Virus record (IMG/VR): IMGVR_UViG_3300044961_000843
Coordinates: 1-33,274 of that record
Direction: 5' to 3' (one strand)
DNA from: a virus
Length of the DNA: 33,274 nucleotides
Shown: positions 31,355 to 33,274 of the stretch, one piece after another
Numbering within the stretch: the stretch's first letter is position 1
How the letters are laid out: each line of letters begins with the position of its first letter
Made by a program: the position numbers and the translations under genes
Notes under the pieces: generated by a model
What the model saw: the letters and a program-made list of their open reading frames with translations, nothing else
Database searches by the model: none
What the model was told of the DNA's origin: nothing

Positions 31355-31484
31355 CGCGAAGAAGAAGGCCGCATGCACGCGGCGCCGACTGGCCAGCGAG
31401 GAGGAAGAGAACCTGCTCACGACCGAGGACGGCGACGACCTCACGACCGAGGACGGCGACGATTTGGAGTGGGAGGAGGCGTAG
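31347..31484 (+). CDS. Small acidic repeat protein
   Basis: The protein has 45 residues from GTG 31347, overlapping the fibre stop by 8 bases. The N-terminus is basic (SNAKKKAACTRRRLAS) and the rest very acidic (EEEEN, then two copies of LTTEDGDD). The two copies are a 24-bp direct repeat in DNA (31416-31439 and 31440-31463). It lies between fibre genes, and no family is recognised. A strongly bipolar charge could suit a small adaptor or chaperone. The short length makes expression uncertain, though the overlap and the next gene's ribosome site inside its end support it. Confidence 0.5.
   Translation: MSNAKKKAACTRRRLASEEEENLLTTEDGDDLTTEDGDDLEWEEA
31416..31463. repeat. 24-bp tandem direct repeat
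   Basis: Two copies of a 24-bp unit (31416-31439 and 31440-31463) differ only in the last base and encode the eight-residue repeat of the small acidic protein. Because the unit is a multiple of three, gain or loss of copies by slippage would keep the frame. Confidence 0.85.
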
Positions 31485-31487
31485 ACC

Positions 31488-32594
31488 ATGGCCAAGAAGA
31501 AGATCAGCGAGCTGACCGCAGCCTCGGCCCCCACGGGCGCCGAGGAGGTGGCCGTGGTGCAGAGCGGCACCACGAAGAAGACGACCCTCGACGACGTGCG
31601 GCCCAGGAGCAACCTCGCCGCCACCACGGATCCGAGTGCCAGCAACGACGGGACGCAGGGCTACCGCGTCGGGAGCGCGTGGATCAACACCACGACGCGG
31701 CAAGAGTTCTGGTGCGCGGACGCATCGACGGGGGCCGCTGTGTGGGTCGCCCGCGGGCAGACCTACCGCTACACGACCGCGCAGACGGGCACGTCCTGGG
31801 CGCTGCCTGCGTGGGCCAGGGCCGTGCATTTCGCGGTCATCGGTGGCGGTGCGGGTGGAGGCGGGGGCGCAAAGCGCGCGACGGGCGCCGCCGGAGGCGG
31901 GGGAGGCGGGGGAGGTGGCGGAGGCTTCAGCGACGGCTGGTTCCCCCGAGACGTGCTCGACGCCGCCGGGTCGATCACCCTCGACGTGGGCGCGGGCGGC
32001 CCGGGCGGCAACGGCTCGACGGGCGACACGGGTAGCGGGTCGGCGGGGACGGCGGGCAGCGCGTCGCGCGTGACCAGCGCCACCAGCGGCGACCTGGTGC
32101 GAGCTGGCGGCGGAGCGCAGGGCTCGGGCGGCAACGCGGCCGGCGGCGCGGGCGGAGCCGGAGGGGTCGGGCAGTTCGCGGGTGGCCCGGGCACCGCTGG
32201 CACCACAAACACCACGCCCTCGACCCCCACGGCGCCGGGGCGCGGAGGAGGGGGCGGCGCGGGCGGAGGAGGCCGGAACGCCAGCGACGCCATCGGCCCC
32301 GGTGGAAACGGGTCACCGCGGGCGCAGTCGCAGAGCACGACCGGCGGCGGCACGGGCGGCGCGGCCACGGGCGAGAACGGCGGCGCGGCCACCGGGGGCG
32401 TCGGCTCGCACGGCGGAGGGGGCGGCGGAGGGGGCGGCGGAAACGGGAGCGCCGGGAGCAACGGCGGCGACGGGGGCGCTGGCGCTGGTCCTGGCGGCGG
32501 AGGAGGGGGCGGCGGGTGCGCCACCAACGGGGCGGGGCGGGGCGGAAACGGCGGGGCCGGAGCCCCTGGCCTGGTCGAGATCACGGTGATCTGA
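31488..32594 (+). CDS. Glycine-rich receptor-binding adhesin candidate
   Basis: The protein has 368 residues, with GGAGGAGG at 31471-31478. Residues 1-40 (KKISELTAASAPTGAEEVAV, then GTTKKTTLDD) are the N-terminal attachment pattern common in phage fibre proteins. Residues 118-360 are dominated by glycine in runs of up to 11, with spaced alanine, asparagine and serine, and the end reads GAPGLVEITVI. Glycine-rich tip adhesins such as Salmonella phage S16 gp38 fold into polyglycine II helical sandwiches, and the ending matches glycine-rich phage fibres. Variable residues between glycine runs would decide receptor choice. The DNA is long G tracts prone to slippage, so length errors in the read are possible. 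Confidence 0.7.
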   Translation: MAKKKISELTAASAPTGAEEVAVVQSGTTKKTTLDDVRPRSNLAATTDPSASNDGTQGYRVGSAWINTTTRQEFWCADASTGAAVWVARGQTYRYTTAQTGTSWALPAWARAVHFAVIGGGAGGGGGAKRATGAAGGGGGGGGGGGFSDGWFPRDVLDAAGSITLDVGAGGPGGNGSTGDTGSGSAGTAGSASRVTSATSGDLVRAGGGAQGSGGNAAGGAGGAGGVGQFAGGPGTAGTTNTTPSTPTAPGRGGGGGAGGGGRNASDAIGPGGNGSPRAQSQSTTGGGTGGAATGENGGAATGGVGSHGGGGGGGGGGNGSAGSNGGDGGAGAGPGGGGGGGGCATNGAGRGGNGGAGAPGLVEITVI

Positions 32595-32604
32595 GAAGGC
32601 GAGC

Positions 32605-32910
32605 ATGACCGTAAAAATGGGCTCCCAGGGCGTGTACGTGTTCCCGGACGGGACAGAGCGCCCCTCGCAGGTAGTCGAACTGCTGGGCGGTGACCTGGCC
32701 GCCGTTGTGGTCACCGTGCTGGCCGAGGATGACGGACGCGTCGAGGTGGCCGAGAGCGCAGCGAATAGCCTCGTCGGGTCGACGGGCTACCTGAACCCCA
32801 CCCCCCGGCTCGTGCAGCGCCTCGCGCTGCTGGTGCCCTGGGAGGAGCGGCTCAGCACCGACGAGCTGCCCGAGGGCGTACAGGGGCGGTGGGCGCAGGA
32901 GGATGCGTGA
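32605..32910 (+). CDS. Hypothetical protein after the adhesin
   Basis: The protein has 101 residues, and the ATG lies 10 bases after the adhesin stop with AGAAGG upstream. It begins with a beta hairpin-like stretch (VKMGSQGVYVFPDGTERPSQ), followed by VVVTVLAEDDGRVEVAES and a mixed C-terminal part (LVQRLALLVPWEERL). It has no membrane span. It lies between the adhesin and a membrane-anchored coiled-coil protein, so a fibre accessory or a pre-lysis gene are both possible. No family is recognised. Confidence 0.6.
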   Translation: MTVKMGSQGVYVFPDGTERPSQVVELLGGDLAAVVVTVLAEDDGRVEVAESAANSLVGSTGYLNPTPRLVQRLALLVPWEERLSTDELPEGVQGRWAQEDA

Positions 32911-32963
32911 GAAGCGGCGCCCTGCGCCCGGTTGCTGCCCCGCCGTGCAGCCGAGGAACGACC

Positions 32964-33274
32964 ATGCCCATCGACCCGTTGGCCAGCGGCCTCCTGTCCA
33001 TCCTCGCCGCGGGCGTCGCCGCGACAGGGACGATCTACCAGCACCTGACGCGCCGCGCGGCCGAGGCGGAGTCGAAGGTGCGCGACGGCGAGCGCGAGGC
33101 TCTGCGCTCGGAGATCGACCGGTTGCGCGACGATCTGGGCGCCATGAGCCGGCGGATCGATGGACTCGACACCGACGCCAAGAGCACGCGCGGACAGGTG
33201 CAAAGCCAGGCGCTGGCGCTGGCGGAACACCGCACGGAGCAGCGCAGCCTGGTGGAGAAGATCGACCGGCTGGA
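32964..33274 (+). CDS. N-terminal part of a membrane-anchored coiled-coil protein, possible lysis accessory
   Basis: The gene runs off the window. ATG 32964 has GAGGAA at 32953-32958. The visible 103 residues have a hydrophobic span at 6-23 (LASGLLSILAAGVAATGTIY), then a long charged coiled coil from about 30 on (AAEAESKVRDGEREALRSE, LRDDLGAMSRRIDGL). An N-terminal anchor with an external coiled coil is the pattern of phage holin-associated and inner-membrane spanin proteins such as XhlA or Rz. The missing C-terminus and neighbours prevent a firm call. A lysis cassette would be expected next. Confidence 0.55.
   Translation, partial: MPIDPLASGLLSILAAGVAATGTIYQHLTRRAAEAESKVRDGEREALRSEIDRLRDDLGAMSRRIDGLDTDAKSTRGQVQSQALALAEHRTEQRSLVEKIDRL

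Overview
This window is most of the structural half of a contractile-tailed (myovirus-type) double-stranded DNA phage or prophage. The DNA is very GC-rich with tightly packed genes, many of them joined by 1-8 base start/stop overlaps. No bacterial housekeeping gene, rRNA, tRNA or CRISPR array was seen. Base composition and protein style point to a high-GC host. A myxobacterium or another Myxococcota is a guess from overall feel and is not shown by any marker gene.

Layout. (1) 1-856: broken 3' end of a probable replication gene with two apparent frameshifts, then a non-coding stretch with clusters of a 9-bp repeat in both orientations around a short AT-rich core. (2) 857-2647: small early-type genes including a RusA-like resolvase, ending in a probable small terminase subunit. 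(3) 2686-9205: two small genes, large terminase, portal, and a 724-residue MuF-type minor head protein whose C-terminal half carries an HExxH metallopeptidase-like site, followed by a small acidic gene. (4) 9311-9505, minus strand: a lone ribbon-helix-helix regulator. (5) 9568-12900: a head protein, a possible decoration protein, scaffold and major capsid protein. (6) 12908-15109: neck genes. (7) 15109-24622: sheath, tube, tail chaperone with a probable programmed frameshift, tape measure, LysM-type tail protein, hub, spike and a small spike-tip candidate. (8) 24619-24946: gene debris on the minus strand (a P22_AR_N antirepressor-like fragment and a cysteine-rich C-terminus) in DNA of lower GC. 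(9) 24947-29851, minus strand: four-gene baseplate/fibre operon (gp25/W-like, gpJ-like, a large baseplate protein, a tail-end structural protein). (10) 29897 to the end, plus strand: tail fibre, small acidic protein, glycine-rich adhesin, an unknown protein, and the start of a membrane-anchored coiled-coil protein.

The main regulatory observation is a tandem motif, TGTGCC-N4-TGTGCC (10-bp period, one helical turn). Three exact copies occur in the window, each in a short gap just before a gene start: 2669-2683, 9508-9523 (minus strand) and 29870-29885. The minus-strand copy lies directly upstream of the ribbon-helix-helix gene itself. A near match lies 21 bases into the divergent head gene. 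This suggests an autoregulated late-gene switch with a dispersed operator, in some ways like the stoperators or start-associated sequences of mycobacteriophages. The second main observation is the MuF-metallopeptidase fusion followed by a small overlapping gene, the arrangement expected of a MuF polymorphic toxin with an immunity partner, or alternatively of a head-borne maturation protease.
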